This document shows positions 1 through 8,027 of a stretch of 64,000 nt of DNA, one piece after another. The stretch is taken from NCBI RefSeq assembly GCF_000016165.1, contig NC_009253.1:3359484-3423483 (forward strand). The letters run 5' to 3'. The position numbers were made by a program, and so were the translations under genes. The notes below the pieces were generated by a model that saw only the letters and a list, made by a program, of their open reading frames with translations, searched no databases and was not told the DNA's origin. Source of the stretch: Desulforamulus reducens MI-1. GTDB taxonomy: Bacteria > Bacillota > Desulfotomaculia > Desulfotomaculales > Desulfotomaculaceae. How positions within the stretch are numbered: the stretch's first letter is position 1; the number at the start of each line of letters is the position of its first letter.

Positions 1-1460
1 ACATCATCAGATACCGATTGCAGAGATAAGTCTAGGGTTAATGGAGTGTCCAATTTTTTTGAATTGTTAAATTCATCCAGCATGTTGATTTGCACTGGGA
101 AGATCATTTCAGAAAGTAGGTTATTCTGTACGCCACCTTCACACTCCACTTCCCAACCTCTACCTTCATTATTGGCAATATAGAGTGGTGGCGTATGACC
201 ATAACCATATGTTGTGTAACGTTCATTATCAAGGACTTTAAGGTCGATTCTGTTGGCAACAGCAGGATCAACCATAACATCAATGAATGTTGAACAATTT
301 GGGGTTATTTGTGTATATATGGCAACATAGTACTGATTTCTCCAGTCTGTTGCCTTGGTATCGTAATAGTAGACGTCCACACTATCGTTACCAGCCTGAA
401 TGACTGCCTCCTGAATAGGGCTCCCTTTCGATCCATCGGGGTTAATTGTGTAAAAGGCACCCGTATCGGATATTTCGTTGTAGTAGGCGTTTAGTACGGT
501 TAATTTTACTCGTAAATCATTTGTTTGCTTAACAGGGTTGCCATATTGATCGTAGGCAGTGAATGTAAGTTTTTTAGGCGCACCGGCAGTCGTCCAAAAA
601 CGATCATAGGGTGCGCCATCGTTATTGACTAGCACCTTGGTAGCCCCCGTTGGCAGTGCTTTAATGATGGTTTGTGAAGGATTGTTGGAGTTCCATTCAT
701 ATATCTGTACACTTATTTGATGTTCCCCCACTACCTCGGGGCGGTAGAATACTTCCAAACTGGAACTGCCCTGGGGAATCGTTGACGATCCATAGCAGTA
801 CCACCCGTCTGCTGAACGTTGATAAAAATTACCCATATTATTTGAAGATAAATAGACATTCACATCATGGGGAGCAAGGAAGGGATTATCCTTTGCATCC
901 GATAATGAGAGAACTATTTTATCTCTAAGATTGACCTCTATATCTGCTGGGTAAGGTGTCAAAGTGACTTTTGGTGCTACAATGTTTAATGAATTCAGTG
1001 GAGCCCAACCCACTCCGTTTATCTGAACACCATAGGCAAAATAATAATGGTTCCCAACAATTGCAGGATTTGATAATCCCTTAATAACAAATCGCAGTTT
1101 ATCTCCAGCATTAACAGAAGTACCCACTGGAATAATCAGCGTATTATTGTCCAGTTGTCCCTGGGAATCTGTTGAATATACTGTGTCATTAACGGAAACC
1201 TCAATATTATTTAATTGTATTTTGCTTAAATCGTAATAACAGTTGTCTAGATTAACATAGACTTCATCATTAACACTTAATTCTGTATCTGCAGTAATGT
1301 CTAAAAAATAGTTGGATTCCACAGTAATTGTAGGATTGTCTACTGTGACTGTGGCACTGGTGATGGCTGCTTGGGCCGGTATGGCCATTGCTAAAGTTAA
1401 TAGCAAAGTCATAATCAGCCAGAGCATAGGCTTTCTGCCGCCTTTGGAGAAACCCCTCAT
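1..1460 (-). CDS. secreted surface protein, 3' end beyond the window
   Basis: An uninterrupted frame of 486 codons runs from an ATG at 1460 to the left edge, so the C-terminus lies outside the window. The start follows a strong ribosome binding site (AAGGGAGG, about 7 nt away). Residues 1-31 form a signal peptide: a basic stretch (RGFSKGGRK), a hydrophobic core (LWLIMTLLLTLAMA) and an AQA cleavage site. The rest looks like stacked beta-sandwich modules. One stretch around residues 295-325 (LTFTAYDQYGNPVK) resembles the Big_1/invasin-like fold, where 'D.YGNPV' is typical. No SLH motif is visible in this part. The next gene upstream is an SLH surface protein, so this is probably another S-layer-associated or adhesin-like protein. 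Function unknown; the exported, Ig-like character is well supported. Confidence 0.8.
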   Translation of the reverse strand, partial: MRGFSKGGRKPMLWLIMTLLLTLAMAIPAQAAITSATVTVDNPTITVESNYFLDITADTELSVNDEVYVNLDNCYYDLSKIQLNNIEVSVNDTVYSTDSQGQLDNNTLIIPVGTSVNAGDKLRFVIKGLSNPAIVGNHYYFAYGVQINGVGWAPLNSLNIVAPKVTLTPYPADIEVNLRDKIVLSLSDAKDNPFLAPHDVNVYLSSNNMGNFYQRSADGWYCYGSSTIPQGSSSLEVFYRPEVVGEHQISVQIYEWNSNNPSQTIIKALPTGATKVLVNNDGAPYDRFWTTAGAPKKLTFTAYDQYGNPVKQTNDLRVKLTVLNAYYNEISDTGAFYTINPDGSKGSPIQEAVIQAGNDSVDVYYYDTKATDWRNQYYVAIYTQITPNCSTFIDVMVDPAVANRIDLKVLDNERYTTYGYGHTPPLYIANNEGRGWEVECEGGVQNNLLSEMIFPVQINMLDEFNNSKKLDTPLTLDLSLQSVSDD

Positions 1461-1582
1461 TCTTTAGCCTCCCTTAGTTTTCTCTAATTAATTAACTTAA
1501 TATGGGTTGTTTTGTCCATCAACTCCTCCCCTAAAAGATTTCCATCACTAACCACTACCTAAGTGGTAATGGCTAGTTTGGC

Positions 1583-4384
1583 TTAAATATTTACGATAAG
1601 ATTGTGTTCTTTCACATCACCACTGATAAATGTGCAGTTCTCTGGGACCTTAACAAAGTTGCTGTATCCCGGTAACTTTAGCCAGAATTCTATTTCTGTT
1701 CCTGCCGAAATTCCCTGCACCACTAACTTAGCCGTATTACCGTAAAGATTGTCACTGTCCGTGATGAGGTTAGCTATGACCTGTCCGCCCACACGCACCT
1801 CAACCAATGTTCCCGGTGCCGCATCCACCGAGCCACCATTAACTGTAATGGTTCCATAATAGGCCGCAGGCAGCGAAGGAGTTGATCCCTGATAATTAAA
1901 CTTTGTTTTATTACTGATTAAGCCGTTGGTTCGCTTAATCCAAACATCAAATTCCGAACTAGATTGTAAATTCGGTACATAGAAAATAATTTCGCTATCA
2001 TTCCAGGATAAAATTCTCCCAGTGGAAATACTGGAACCACCAATAAATACTTGTCCCTTTTCACTACCAAAATGGTGCCCCTTTAGGGTTACCTGGGTAT
2101 TGGGCATACCTGTGGTGGGTGAAATTGAAGTTATGCTAGGGCTATTTTCCACTACCATTACCCTAACCTCTGCCTTTAACCCCTTGGGGTTGCTAATCCC
2201 ATTGGGGAGGCTTAGAATGCCTTGAAATTTATAGATCCCCAAGGTGTTCTCAGCATAGGCCGGTGTCCCTTGATCCCAGGTTATGTCTACTGTTAGGTTG
2301 TTCCCGTCACTCAGGGTAATTTGCCCCCGTTTCGGGAGCCCTACGTTCTCTAGGGATGTTCCTTTTTCAACCGTTATATCACTAAGGGTGCTTACTTCCT
2401 GAACTTGAATCCCTGGTGCAAGGACAATGACTTTTACAACAGCCTTTATTCCCTTGGGGTTACTAACACCACTGGGAATACTTAGTATACCTTCAAATTC
2501 ATAGGTCCCTGACTTACTTCCATCATAGACCGGTGTTCCCTGATCCCAGGTTACTTGCACACTTTCCGAGGTTTCCTTAGTTAAGGTGACTTTCACTGTG
2601 GACGGTAATGTTATGTCAGAGAAAGGGGTTCCATAGGCTACAATAATGTTATTTATCGCTTCAACCGATTTCACTGCGGATGTGGTATCACCACCACCTC
2701 CTCCTCCGCCGCCCCCTCCACCGGTGCCGGGCGGTTGAGTTGGTGGATTAGGTGTGACCATGTCTTTTATGCTTTCGGGAACTTTACCCTGGTTCAGTGC
2801 GGTTAAGTCAGCTGCCAGCCTTTTTAAAGTAATTTGCTGCTGGGACGGCTGCTGAATTGGTTGTTGCGGCTGTTGCTGTATCGGCTGTGGTGTTGGAGTT
2901 GCCGCTGGCGGTGGTGGGGCTTGCTGCTCCATGCTGTTATCGATAGCCCGGGCCCTCTCAACAACCCACCGGGCCAGGTTAACCCACTGTCTATTTTCTT
3001 CTTGGGTCATCGGTGTCGGTGGAGCAGGTGGAGCTGTAGGTTCTGTAACTTCGGTACGCTGGCCCGGAGCCAGAGCTACTGTTTTACCTGCAGCGGTTAC
3101 TTGCCCTTCCCCTTCCAGCAGGTTGGTCATGGAACGCCCATTCCTTTGTACCATGTTTTGCCAGAAGCTTCCCCGAATGGCACACACTGACCAGGGCATG
3201 TCCACCTGTACACGCACTTTCTTGTCCTGGGACTGCTGGTACCAGGGTAAATTCTGGGTTTTTGTTTCAGCTACTTGAATTTTATTTTGTTGAGCCTTTG
3301 CTACCAAATCAGACAAAATTTCTTTTAAGGCCTTTTCGTTAACTCCGGCTACCCTTGGATAACGGGCTAAACCAGTGGTATTACTCTGCTTGCTTTGATC
3401 CCCATTGGACTCATATCGAGTAGCCAGGGCCCCAAAGATATTCCCCTGTTTAAGATTCAAAGCCAACCAATCCACAGCTATTCCCTGGGTACCCCAATGG
3501 GTAATGTAGGCACGACCCCTTGTTTCTTTCATACTTAGTTCACTATTTTCTGTGATGCGTAAACCGCTACCATCAGGAAATGTGATCTCTGCTTCAGTTC
3601 CTGCAGCTGTTTTAATCACATCCCCAGATCCCACAGTGGTTGTTCCTATTACCTCAGTTGTTTTGCCGTCTCTATTTACTTCAATGACGGTCCCCTTAAG
3701 TACTTTTAAATTACCCTTTAAGTCAGTCCGGTACAGGTCAGGGTCCTGGGTAAATAACACCCCCAGAATCCTGGCCAAATCACCCCGGGTTAGCGGTGCA
3801 TCGGTAAGAAACCTTTTGTTATCCGCAGATAAACCTACCATACCCGCGGCCAAGCCTATGGCGACGGGACGGGCTGCCCAGTGATTGGGTCCAATATCCT
3901 CCAGTACAGGAAGTGCTACCTGTGGATCAGGTTGTTTGGAAAGTCGTAAAAACAGCGTTACCCCTTCTGCCCTGGTAAGAACCTGATTAGGACGAAAGGT
4001 TCCATCTGGGTAACCACTTAAAAGTCCAGCCGATGCCGCTGCCTCAATACTGGGCGCTGCCCAATGGCCGGAATTTACATCCGCAAAGGTTGATGGTGCC
4101 GCCCCTGCATTTATTTTGGCTGCCCGAACTAGTAAAGCAGCCGCCTCAGCCCGGGTTAGACCGGCTGTGGGGCGAAAGGTTCCGTCCGGGAATCCTTTAA
4201 TTAATCCCTGGTTAGCAAGGTAGTTAATAAATAATGCGTTATTATACTCAGCAGCGACATCTAAAAATAATGGGGTAACCTGGGATTGATTCCCCGGTAC
4301 ATTTGCAAAAGCTGTTAAACTGCTAATAAAAAGCAAAACTACAAGTACCACAGCTATCATGGATATTTGAGTAAATTTTTTCAC
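1583..4384 (-). CDS. SLH-domain surface protein with FecR-like, Big_4 and IPT/TIG domains
   Basis: Exported protein of about 930 residues. After a signal peptide come three SLH motifs (roughly residues 38-205), two with the characteristic GYPDGTFRPN-type core, which bind pyruvylated cell-wall polymer. A FecR-like beta region follows (about 225-300), then a region ending in a Pro/Gln-rich linker and a run of 12 glycines near residue 575. Two repeated Big_4-like Ig modules come next, sharing 'TWDQGTP.Y' and 'SNPKG.KA.V', then an IPT/TIG domain (ITSISPTTGMPNTQV) and a short C-terminal beta domain. I prefer the GTG at 4384 (MKKFTQ...) because GAGGG lies 7 nt before it; the ATG at 4390 is too close to that site. 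The role is probably S-layer-anchored and structural or sensory. FecR-like domains in SLH proteins usually lack the signalling partner seen in Gram-negatives. Confidence 0.88.
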   Translation of the reverse strand: MKKFTQISMIAVVLVVLLFISSLTAFANVPGNQSQVTPLFLDVAAEYNNALFINYLANQGLIKGFPDGTFRPTAGLTRAEAAALLVRAAKINAGAAPSTFADVNSGHWAAPSIEAAASAGLLSGYPDGTFRPNQVLTRAEGVTLFLRLSKQPDPQVALPVLEDIGPNHWAARPVAIGLAAGMVGLSADNKRFLTDAPLTRGDLARILGVLFTQDPDLYRTDLKGNLKVLKGTVIEVNRDGKTTEVIGTTTVGSGDVIKTAAGTEAEITFPDGSGLRITENSELSMKETRGRAYITHWGTQGIAVDWLALNLKQGNIFGALATRYESNGDQSKQSNTTGLARYPRVAGVNEKALKEILSDLVAKAQQNKIQVAETKTQNLPWYQQSQDKKVRVQVDMPWSVCAIRGSFWQNMVQRNGRSMTNLLEGEGQVTAAGKTVALAPGQRTEVTEPTAPPAPPTPMTQEENRQWVNLARWVVERARAIDNSMEQQAPPPPAATPTPQPIQQQPQQPIQQPSQQQITLKRLAADLTALNQGKVPESIKDMVTPNPPTQPPGTGGGGGGGGGGGDTTSAVKSVEAINNIIVAYGTPFSDITLPSTVKVTLTKETSESVQVTWDQGTPVYDGSKSGTYEFEGILSIPSGVSNPKGIKAVVKVIVLAPGIQVQEVSTLSDITVEKGTSLENVGLPKRGQITLSDGNNLTVDITWDQGTPAYAENTLGIYKFQGILSLPNGISNPKGLKAEVRVMVVENSPSITSISPTTGMPNTQVTLKGHHFGSEKGQVFIGGSSISTGRILSWNDSEIIFYVPNLQSSSEFDVWIKRTNGLISNKTKFNYQGSTPSLPAAYYGTITVNGGSVDAAPGTLVEVRVGGQVIANLITDSDNLYGNTAKLVVQGISAGTEIEFWLKLPGYSNFVKVPENCTFISGDVKEHNLIVNI

Positions 4385-4814
4385 AATCATTCCCTCACTT
4401 ATGCCTTTTCATTTCTTTCATCCTATTTTTCAAGCTTTCTATACGATAAAATTTTCATTTTCAGGTATTTCAAACACCTCCTTATTGTGATTCAAGGTAT
4501 CGTTGGTCCTATGACCAAAGTTCTAAACAATTAAACAGAAAGAATATTTTGTTAAATATTTATTTATTCCTGCTTTTTGTTACAAATGATTTTTGACATA
4601 TTTTTATAACAAACATTTTAAAATACCATAAAACATAAATATAATATCGAAAGGTGATAATCTTTGTTATAAAATGTTATAAATATTTATAATACATATT
4701 TCTAAGAAAAACTTAGCTCCGCCAAGTCTTTGATGCACCCTAAAGGGCACAAGAAGACGGAACCTTAGTTTACCCTTATATAAGTCGGAAAGTTTTATAC
4801 TTTCTGACTTGCTA
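4385..4814 (-). other. long AT-rich 5' leader of the SLH-FecR gene
   Basis: About 430 bases without a convincing gene. From 5' to 3' on the minus strand it holds the structured leader element (4703-4812), an AT-rich stretch with several TATAAT-like strings (about 4520-4700), and a hairpin TTGGTC/GACCAA (4503-4518). Near 4480 there is an orphan strong ribosome binding site (AAGGAGGTG), about 95 nt before the gene start. Short frames of 8-16 codons follow it, but none is convincing enough to call. Confidence 0.5.
4703..4812 (-). promoter_or_regulatory. structured leader element A (shared with the SLH-protease gene)
   Basis: On the minus strand the leader folds as follows. Hairpin 1 is GAAAGT-ATAAA-ACTTTC, extended by an outer AAGTC/GACTT stem. 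A single-stranded AAGGGTAAACTAAGG follows. Hairpin 2 pairs CCGTC with GGCGG and carries an inner TGCCC/GGGTGCA arm. Hairpin 3 is CTAAG-TTTTT-CTTAG. The 3' CTTAG could pair with either of two upstream CTAAG copies, which would allow switching. The same order of elements occurs at 12862-12930 before the second SLH gene. It does not match the c-di-GMP, SAM, cobalamin or ydaO consensus as I know them. The function as an RNA switch is inferred. Confidence 0.5.
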
Positions 4815-4844
4815 AAAAACACTCCCATTTGTGGGAGTGTTTTT
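4815..4844 (-). terminator. rho-independent terminator after the histidine kinase gene
   Basis: Perfect 13-bp stem (AAAAACACTCCCA / TGGGAGTGTTTTT) with a 4-nt loop and T runs on both sides. It lies 10 bp past the kinase stop codon and could work in both directions. Confidence 0.9.
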
Positions 4845-4853
4845 AAACCTTTT

Positions 4854-5594
4854 TCACTGGGGTCTTACCATCCTAAAGAAAACTGTGGTTCCTGTTGGTC
4901 CGGTTTCTATTTGAAGGATAGCATTATGCCTGGCAGCAATACTGTAACAAATTGCTAAGCCTAAACCGCTATGGTCCTTTGTACTAAAGAAAGGAGTTCC
5001 TAGCTTTTCTAGGATATCTGGCTTAATACCTGTACCTTGATCCTGTACTGATAAAATGATATTTGTATCCTCCGTATATGTTTTTATCGTGAGCGTTCCT
5101 CCGGACGACATTGCTTCTAAACCATTCTGGGATAGATTTATAATAAGTTTTTTCATGTCCTCTTCATTTAAAAGTTGGTCTGGAATAACCCCTAACTCGA
5201 TTACCACATTATTTTTTGATTTACTTGCATTGGATTTGATATGAGGAGATAAGATGCGAATTATATCATTTAAATTTTTCATTTTTAAGCCCGTTGCTTT
5301 TGTGGAAGCCAGTAGCAGTGATTCAGTAATAATATCATTGGCCCTATCTAACTCCTTAATCATGATTCCCAGATTTTTTTCTAAACTGAAGCATTCCTTT
5401 TCTTTCAAAAGTATCTGAAGTAAGCCCCGCACGGTAGTCATCGGATTGCGAATTTCATGAGCAATTCCTGCAGCTATTTCTCCGGTTAGCTTTATTTTCT
5501 CTAAGTGTTTATTGTATTTTATAAATCTGCTATAGCTTTTCTTGTCTTCCTTAAGCTTAGAAATGGTAAACTCCATATCACCGTAAACCATCAT
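4854..5594 (-). CDS. soluble sensor-less histidine kinase (sporulation-kinase-like)
   Basis: About 246 residues. It has a complete kinase core: HisKA H-box AGIAHEIRNP with the phosphoacceptor His near residue 46, an N-box (NLSQNGLEAM), G1 (QDQGTGI), an F-box (FFSTK) and G2 (GLGLAICYSI). There is no transmembrane segment and no PAS or other sensor domain, only about 40 charged N-terminal residues. It resembles the catalytic half of the KinA/KinB/KinE family that feeds Spo0A. The start is the ATG at 5594, preceded by GGAGGG 10 nt upstream; a TTG at 5612 is open but overlaps that site. No response regulator is adjacent. The divergent neighbour is an XRE repressor. Input must come from a partner or from the cytoplasm. 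Confidence 0.88.
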   Translation of the reverse strand: MMVYGDMEFTISKLKEDKKSYSRFIKYNKHLEKIKLTGEIAAGIAHEIRNPMTTVRGLLQILLKEKECFSLEKNLGIMIKELDRANDIITESLLLASTKATGLKMKNLNDIIRILSPHIKSNASKSKNNVVIELGVIPDQLLNEEDMKKLIINLSQNGLEAMSSGGTLTIKTYTEDTNIILSVQDQGTGIKPDILEKLGTPFFSTKDHSGLGLAICYSIAARHNAILQIETGPTGTTVFFRMVRPQ

Positions 5595-5656
5595 TTTGAA
5601 AATTCCCTCCAAAATACATTTTTTACCTTAAATTGCAAATAATACAGTAATGTTAT

Positions 5657-5700
5657 TTTCAATTTGAAATATTGTCAAGTATTTTATTGCAATATGAAAC
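5657..5700. promoter_or_regulatory. putative operator between divergent kinase and XRE genes
   Basis: The 158-bp divergent spacer contains a perfect 13-bp palindrome TTTCAATTTGAAA (5657-5669) and a second palindrome TATTGCAATA (5685-5694). The half-sites CAATTTGAAA and CAATATGAAA recur exactly 30 bp apart (three helical turns). The position suits binding by the adjacent XRE protein to control both genes. This is inferred from position and symmetry only. Confidence 0.45.
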
Positions 5701-5752
5701 GTTTTATTGAATTACCATTACCCATGAATATAATTTATTCGAGGTGTATTGT

Positions 5753-6211
5753 GTGGGGATTTTTAGAAAAAGGATGAAAGAACTAAGGGAAGGTAAAGGC
5801 CTTACTCAGCAAGCTTTAGCTGATGCATTAAATATAGGCAAGTCCGCCATAGCTCTATATGAGACAGAGAAACGTCAGCCAGACCCGGATACTTTAAAAA
5901 AACTGGCTCAATTTTTTAATTGCAGTGTTGACTATTTGTTAGGGCTTAGCAATGAATGCCAAGGAACTATTTTCGTTCACTCAGCACTCCCCGCCTTACC
6001 TGTCGATGTAATGTCCTTCGTTTTAGATAAGAATAATCATAAGCTGATTAAAGTAATTCAGTCTATCAACGCCCAAGGTTATTCTAACAAGGTAATTGAA
6101 GAATGGTTACTTTCGCTAAGCAACACCCTTAAATTCATACATCAGGACTATCAAGTGGAAAGAAATCCAAAGTTATTAGTTCAGGAAGCAAAAGAAAATT
6201 ATAAGAAATAA
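5753..6211 (+). CDS. XRE-family transcriptional regulator
   Basis: About 152 residues. Residues 1-60 are a classic Cro/CI helix-turn-helix (LTQQALADALNIGKSAIALY) ending in CSVDYLLGLS. This is the SinR/Xre layout in which 'vdyLLG' closes the DNA-binding domain. The C-terminal 85 residues are helical and unassigned, presumably for oligomerisation or ligand binding. I chose GTG at 5753 because GAGGTG ends 6 nt before it; the in-frame GTG at 5744 overlaps that site. It is transcribed away from the kinase gene and probably autoregulates through the palindromes in the shared spacer. A lone phage-type repressor is possible, but no phage genes are nearby. Confidence 0.88.
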   Translation: MGIFRKRMKELREGKGLTQQALADALNIGKSAIALYETEKRQPDPDTLKKLAQFFNCSVDYLLGLSNECQGTIFVHSALPALPVDVMSFVLDKNNHKLIKVIQSINAQGYSNKVIEEWLLSLSNTLKFIHQDYQVERNPKLLVQEAKENYKK

Positions 6212-6215
6212 AATA

Positions 6216-6244
6216 AAAACACTCCCACACAAAGGGAGTGTTTT
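6216..6244. terminator. bidirectional terminator between the XRE gene and metK
   Basis: Stem AAAACACTCCC / GGGAGTGTTTT with a 7-nt loop, placed between two convergent genes. Its stem is nearly the same as that of the terminator on the other side of the kinase/regulator pair (4815-4844). Confidence 0.88.
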
Positions 6245-6255
6245 ATTATACAAAT

Positions 6256-7449
6256 TTATTTAAGGCCCGCTTCTGCTCGGAGGGCATCCGCTTTGTCGGT
6301 GCACTCCCAGGGGAGGTCCAGATCGGGACGGCCAAAGTGACCGTAAGCTGCAGTTTGTTTGTAGATTGGCCGACGCAGTTCCAGGGATTTGATAATGCCT
6401 GCAGGCCGCAGGTCAAAGTGACGATTAATCAGATCAATGATGACCTCGTCACTTACCGCACCAGTACCAAAGGTTTGCACCCTTACAGATACTGGGTGGG
6501 CCACACCGATGGCGTAGGCCAACTGAACTTCACATCTCTTAGCCAGACCAGCAGCAACAACGTTTTTGGCAACGTAGCGGGCAGCATAGGCAGCGGAACG
6601 GTCCACCTTTGTGGGATCTTTACCGGAGAAGGCACCACCGCCGTGACGGGCACTGCCGCCATATGTATCAACGATAATTTTACGCCCGGTAAGTCCAGCG
6701 TCTCCGTGGGGTCCACCAATAACGAAGCGTCCGGTGGGGTTAATCAGGAAACGAGTTTTGTCATCGACTAATTCAGCAGGCAGCACGTGAAGGGCCACCT
6801 TTTCAATCATATCTTTACGGATGGTCTCCAGGTCCACTTCTGGATGGTGCTGGGTGGAAATTACTACGGTGTCTATCCGTGAAGGTTTGTCACCATCGTA
6901 CTCCACGGTAACCTGGGTTTTGCCATCGGGACGCAGGTAATCCACGATACCCGTCTTACGAACTTCGCTCAAACGGCGTGCCATTGTATGGGCCAGGGAA
7001 ATGGGTAGGGGCATTAATTCGGGTGTTTCGTCGGTGGCGTAACCAAACATCATACCCTGGTCACCGGCGCCAATGGCTTCAATTTCCGCTTCGGTGGTTT
7101 CGCCGGTTTTTGCTTCTAAGGCTTTATCCACACCCATGGCAATATCCGGGGATTGCTCATCAATGGCAGTTAATACAGCACAGGTATCACCATCAAATCC
7201 GTATTTAGCACGGGTGTAGCCAATTTCTAAAATGGTTTCCCGAACAACTTTGGGAATATCCACATAGCACTGGCAGGAGATTTCACCACCTACCAAAACT
7301 AGGCCGGTGGTAACAAAGGTTTCGCAGGCAACTCTGGCCATGGGATCCTTGGCCAGAATAGAGTCCAATATGGCATCGGAAATTTGGTCTGCCACCTTAT
7401 CCGGATGGCCTTCCGTCACCGATTCAGAAGTAAAAAGTTTTCTGCTCAA
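6256..7449 (-). CDS. metK: S-adenosylmethionine synthetase
   Basis: 397 residues, the usual MetK length. It makes S-adenosylmethionine from methionine and ATP in the cytoplasm. Family signatures are visible: the N-terminal [13 protein letters not shown] (ATP and metal site), the central [12 protein letters not shown] loop and the [16 protein letters not shown] signature 2. The TTG start at 7449 follows GAGGGAGGG by 7 nt. The gene is preceded by a SAM-I riboswitch, so its expression should fall when SAM is plentiful. No other methionine-pathway gene is adjacent, so it appears monocistronic. Confidence 0.98.
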   Translation of the reverse strand: MSRKLFTSESVTEGHPDKVADQISDAILDSILAKDPMARVACETFVTTGLVLVGGEISCQCYVDIPKVVRETILEIGYTRAKYGFDGDTCAVLTAIDEQSPDIAMGVDKALEAKTGETTEAEIEAIGAGDQGMMFGYATDETPELMPLPISLAHTMARRLSEVRKTGIVDYLRPDGKTQVTVEYDGDKPSRIDTVVISTQHHPEVDLETIRKDMIEKVALHVLPAELVDDKTRFLINPTGRFVIGGPHGDAGLTGRKIIVDTYGGSARHGGGAFSGKDPTKVDRSAAYAARYVAKNVVAAGLAKRCEVQLAYAIGVAHPVSVRVQTFGTGAVSDEVIIDLINRHFDLRPAGIIKSLELRRPIYKQTAAYGHFGRPDLDLPWECTDKADALRAEAGLK

Positions 7450-7498
7450 TTCGATTCCCTCCCTCTATTAACTTTTCCCGCTCTCATCAGAAATAAAC

Positions 7499-7643
7499 AA
7501 ACCTCTCCAGCATGGAGAGGTTATTTTTTCCCAGCTTTCCCTCAATGACCTCATCTGTCAGGAATATTCTTCCCGCAGGACTTGGCACCTTACGTGAGGT
7601 TGCCGGGTTTCATCGGGCCAGTCCCTCCACCTCTCTTGATGAG
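7499..7643 (-). ncRNA. SAM-I (S-box) riboswitch with terminator, upstream of metK
   Basis: The aptamer (about 7550-7643) shows the S-box signature on the minus strand. P1 is CTCATC/GATGAG. The core strings AGAGGTGGAGGGACTGGC, CCGATGAAACCCGGCAACC and GGTGCCAAGTCC are all present. The expression platform ends in a terminator hairpin (AACCTCTCC / GGAGAGGTT, about 7500-7522) followed by a T-rich tract, 50 nt before the metK start. SAM binding should stabilise the terminator. Confidence 0.97.
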
Positions 7644-7710
7644 CACAGAAACAATTAGCAAAATTGCCAGATTCATTTTAGCAAAGCAGGCACTTTGTGT
7701 CAAATAGAAT

Positions 7711-7971
7711 CTATTCTTCTCCCTTTGGCATATCCAGGTTCTGTAAATCCACTAGCACAGCATCCTTGCCAAACTTTTTAACCTGTTCCCAGGGAATGAT
7801 CATATCCCGACCGGCTCCCAGCAAGCCAAGATAACGACGGGGCGCCTGCAGTACAATGGCCAAAACTTTGCCGGTTTCAGGGTCTATATGCAAATCCTTC
7901 ACCGGGCCCAGTTTAGCCCCATCGGTTAAATTAACAATATCTTTACTTGACAGTTGTGTTGCTTTTATCAT
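7711..7971 (-). CDS. PRC-barrel protein of the YlmC/YmxH family
   Basis: 86 residues, a single PRC-barrel domain. It has the LGPVKDLHIDPETGKV segment and a C-terminal 'IPWEQVKKFGKDAVLVD' strand typical of YlmC/YmxH proteins, which are widespread in endospore formers and usually annotated as sporulation proteins. The start is ATG with AGGGAGGTGCAAGG upstream. It lies downstream of murJ in the same direction with a 56-bp gap and could be cotranscribed. Molecular role unknown; the PRC-barrel suggests RNA or protein binding. Confidence 0.9.
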   Translation of the reverse strand: MIKATQLSSKDIVNLTDGAKLGPVKDLHIDPETGKVLAIVLQAPRRYLGLLGAGRDMIIPWEQVKKFGKDAVLVDLQNLDMPKGEE

Positions 7972-8027
7972 CCTTGCACCTCCCTATGCAATAGTATGCA
8001 ATAGGGGTTTTGTCGGTGCGCCAGCTC

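Noticed and set aside
2834-3278. Two 115-118 codon plus-strand frames in the SLH-FecR gene
   Set aside because: Composition reflects the antisense of the Pro/Gln-rich linker; no domain and no start signal.
6238-6771. 177-codon plus-strand frame across metK
   Set aside because: It is a shadow of metK codons with no ribosome binding site or recognisable domain.
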